A stretch of DNA of 64,000 bases from Bactericera cockerelli. Lineage: Eukaryota; Arthropoda; Insecta; Hemiptera; Triozidae. Within the stretch, counting starts at the first letter, position 1. The number at the start of each line of letters is the position of its first letter. Of the stretch, positions 61,986-64,000 are shown piece after piece. The position numbers and the translations under genes are program-made. Location: assembly GCA_024516035.1 (NCBI GenBank), contig CM044961.1, forward strand, positions 7,065,515-7,129,514. The letters run 5' to 3'. The notes under the pieces were generated by a model that was given only the letters and a program-made list of their open reading frames with translations, had not been told where the DNA came from and searched no databases.

Positions 61986-63504
61986 GTAAGTTCGATGTCA
62001 AAAATATTAATTATTATTATACAACGCTTTATTAGGCATAAATGGACATTATGTACAATTGTACATACAAATAATTATTTTAACAATGAAAAAAAATGGA
62101 AACAATATATACAATAAAAATGAAAAAGAATAGAAAATATATAAAAACATAAGTCCTAACTAAAGGGCGGGGCTATTGCCTATGGCAATCTCTTCCCCCA
62201 ACCCTTTCCTTTAAGGGTTGGGTGGAAGAGATTGCCATAGGCAATAACCCCGCCCTTTCGTTAGGAACCATTATTCCAGCAGTAAAGCTAAGACGCATTG
62301 TTTGGTAAAAATCCCAAATGGAAAGATAACTTATCATGTCCCGGCTGGGTTTCGAACCCGCGACCTCTGGAATCTCTGGAGTCGCAGTTCTCCTCCATGG
62401 TTGCAACCAGATTTGATGAATAATAATAATAACACTCTTTAGTGGAAGGTAACCACCAGGCGATGTTAATGCTCAAAGCATTTTCTACCACCTAACCCTC
62501 AGAGTCTTATAAATCGACCCTAAGACCCTTTCACTTCCATTCACAGCCATCACCGTGCCCGCCAGTGTGCCCGGCGGTATCTACACAGATCTGAGGAGCG
62601 GAGGTGTCCTCAAGGAAGACATATTCTTTCGGGATAACGACCTGAAGTACCGATGGGTCTCCAAAACTGGATGGACCTACTCGACGGAGTTCGAAGGTAA
62701 AAAAAACAGCCGAACTTGTAAAAATACAGTCCCTTTTTTCATTGGACATGGTTCTATTATTAAACATGTTGGATCAAGTTTTATTTACAAATAACATAGA
62801 ATATATACATACATAGAAATTAAAATTAACAAAACAAAACTTGATGAAGGGCGGTGCTAATGCCAATGAGTGTTTTGGCATTAGATGAGTGTTTCACAGC
62901 CTTTTTTTCTATTTTATGTTGTTGATCTAGCTTGGCTACAGCTGTAGGGGGAATGATAATAATAATAACTCTTTCGTGGAAGGTAACCACCGGACGAGGT
63001 TAATACTCAAATTATTTTCTACCACCTAACCCTCAGAGTCCTTGTAACCTGGAGGTCGGTGGTTCAAGTCCCGGTTTCAACGTAAAGCGAGTTTGAGTAG
63101 TTGTGATATCACGAAAGTATGATTCACACAAATATGATAACTTACTTACTTACACTTGACAACCGAATAATAATAATATTAATTCCGTGTCCGTGAGATA
63201 GGCAGCTACCTGAATCTCGGTGGTGAGAGAATTCTGTGTGTGGACATGGACACCCAGATACAATGTCTAACTTTCAATCATGTCCATTAATTCTATCTGG
63301 TTTTAACATCCTGATAACTTATTCAATTCATTTCCTTTTTTTGCGACTCCAGTGACCGACAGCAAAGTCCTAGAGAAGAAGAACCAGTTCCTGGTGTTCC
63401 ATGGAGTGGACACGATGGCCACAATCTTCCTCAATGGGCAGGAGCTGGGCAAAGTCAATAACATGTTCGTCCGCTATCGGTTTGACGTTAAGGACAAACT
63501 GAAG
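61877..63504 (+). CDS. MANBA: Beta-mannosidase, 5' part (three exons, continues past the window)
   Basis: Exons are 61877(or earlier)-61985, 62547-62696 and 63353-63504, with consistent phases. The encoded protein matches the N-terminal sugar-binding domain of glycoside hydrolase family 2 beta-mannosidase: VPASVPGGIYTDLRSGG, then FRDNDLKYRWVSKTGWTYS, FLVFHGVDTMATIFLNGQEL and NNMFVRYRFDV. These correspond to the family signatures PG-x-H/IxxL, NDLxYRWV, GVDTxAxIxLNG and NMFxRYxFD. The enzyme removes terminal beta-mannose from oligosaccharides in the lysosome. The ATG at 61877 gives a plausible signal peptide (MYTWGTVSVVLGFVSLG). An in-frame ATG at 61781 would add a hydrophobic stretch, but that region is satellite-like. 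The catalytic domain lies beyond the window. Confidence 0.85.
62266..62402 (-). mobile_element. Family A SINE (beta-mannosidase intron 1)
   Basis: gctgggtttcgaacccgcga on this strand is the B-box complement. Adjacent are inverted copies of the gggcggggttattgcctatg repeat (62160-62265) and a family D piece (62428-62515). Confidence 0.75.
62547..62696 (+). CDS. MANBA: Beta-mannosidase exon 2
   Basis: Acceptor cattcacag, donor g|gtaaaa, phase 1 in and out. It encodes SITVPASVPGGIYTDLRSGG, VLKEDIFFRDNDLKYRWVSK and TGWTYSTEFE. This is the strongest match to the beta-mannosidase family in the window. Confidence 0.9.
62958..63145. mobile_element. Family D and E SINE fragments (beta-mannosidase intron 2)
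   Basis: 62958-63040 is a minus-strand family D body. 63040-63145 is a plus-strand family E SINE (gtaacctggaggtcggtggt to aacacaaatatgataactt-like). Confidence 0.65.
63353..63504 (+). CDS. MANBA: Beta-mannosidase exon 3
   Basis: Acceptor ttgcgactccag, donor aag|gtaaga, phase 0 out. It encodes VTDSKVLEKKNQFLVFHGVD, TMATIFLNGQELGKVNNMFV and RYRFDVKDKLK. It continues the sugar-binding domain. Confidence 0.9.
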
Positions 63505-63529
63505 GTAAGATTACTTGCTGGAGACCATA

Positions 63530-64000
63530 ATAATAATAATAATAATTCCGTGTCCGTGAGATAGGTACATTGATACCTAAATCACGGTGGTGAGAGGATT
63601 ATATGGACGCCCAGATCCAATGTCTAGGTTCCTTTCATGTCCTTTGATTCTATTTGGTTTTAACGTCCTGACTTGAGGTAGACAGGACGGGGTTTTACCC
63701 TCCATTCGCTGAGAATCGTATCAGCTACCTCACCCAGCCTGGGTAGGGCCATTATTTGAAACGGTTTTTCGAAAGTTCGGAATATAAATAATTTTGAAGG
63801 TTTCCCCACAAAAATGAGCAGGAGTTACAACCAAACAAAAGTATAGGTAATCAGTATCAGTATAAACAGAAGAGTGAGAAGTTGTTCTAGATGTACCTAC
63901 ATGAATATTATCAGAACATACCTGGACAGCTGTTTCGAGCTTATTTGCTCTCATCAGAAGGTAATAGTTCTGATTATCCATGCCATCAACTAACCTCTGT
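63530..64000. repeat. Repeat-filled intron after beta-mannosidase exon 3
   Basis: 63590-63760 includes a minus-strand piece of the family F/5S SINE body. 63850-64000 repeats 16720-16865 (gtatcagtataaacagaaga). No further exon is seen before the window ends. Confidence 0.6.

Overview
This window is nuclear DNA from an animal, almost certainly an insect. It is AT-rich, its coding sequence is split into short exons with GT-AG junctions, and most of it is transposable-element debris (tRNA- and 5S-derived SINEs, MITEs, Helitrons, LINE fragments, long microsatellites). I favour a hemipteran-like insect, but only weakly. There are no bacterial operons, CRISPR arrays or viral genes.

Four protein-coding genes are visible, all on the + strand. 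(1) 6420-24816: an SLC26A11-like sulfate/anion transporter. Nine exons with consistent phases encode about 596 residues; only a short N-terminus is missing. (2) 28240-32138: a complete 578-residue protein with an N-terminal THAP domain and nine C2H2 zinc fingers, in three exons. (3) about 35570-45963: a C2H2 zinc-finger protein of up to 410 residues. It has a probable non-coding first exon and five coding exons, one of which is a duplicated single-finger exon. (4) about 61877 to beyond the window end: the 5' part of a lysosomal beta-mannosidase gene (three exons seen).

Layout: 1-6.4 kb holds tandem repeats, MITEs and a LINE fragment broken by a MITE. 6.4-24.8 kb is the transporter gene, with introns full of SINEs and TTAA-type MITEs and a (CA)n tract of about 420 bp. 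24.8-28.2 kb is a degenerate repeat array plus the probable promoter of the THAP gene. 28.2-32.4 kb is the THAP gene. 32.8-34.2 kb is a 1.4-kb palindromic element. 35.3-46 kb is the second zinc-finger gene, with an RTE-like LINE in one intron. 46-59 kb has no recognised gene and holds many mobile elements, including a 1.26-kb non-autonomous Helitron. 59.8-61.8 kb is a satellite with nested insertions that runs up to the beta-mannosidase first exon.

The genes do not form a pathway. The most unusual signal is recurrent tandem amplification anchored on exon ends. Sixteen extra 53-bp copies carry the 3' end of transporter exon 7 together with its splice donor. Two other arrays begin in the last codons and stop codon of the transporter and of the zinc-finger gene. 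Other notable points are a 5S-headed and a tRNA-headed SINE family that share one body, at least six TTAA-flanked piggyBac-type MITEs (two caught inside older elements), and a duplicated zinc-finger exon whose predicted DNA contacts point to G-rich targets.
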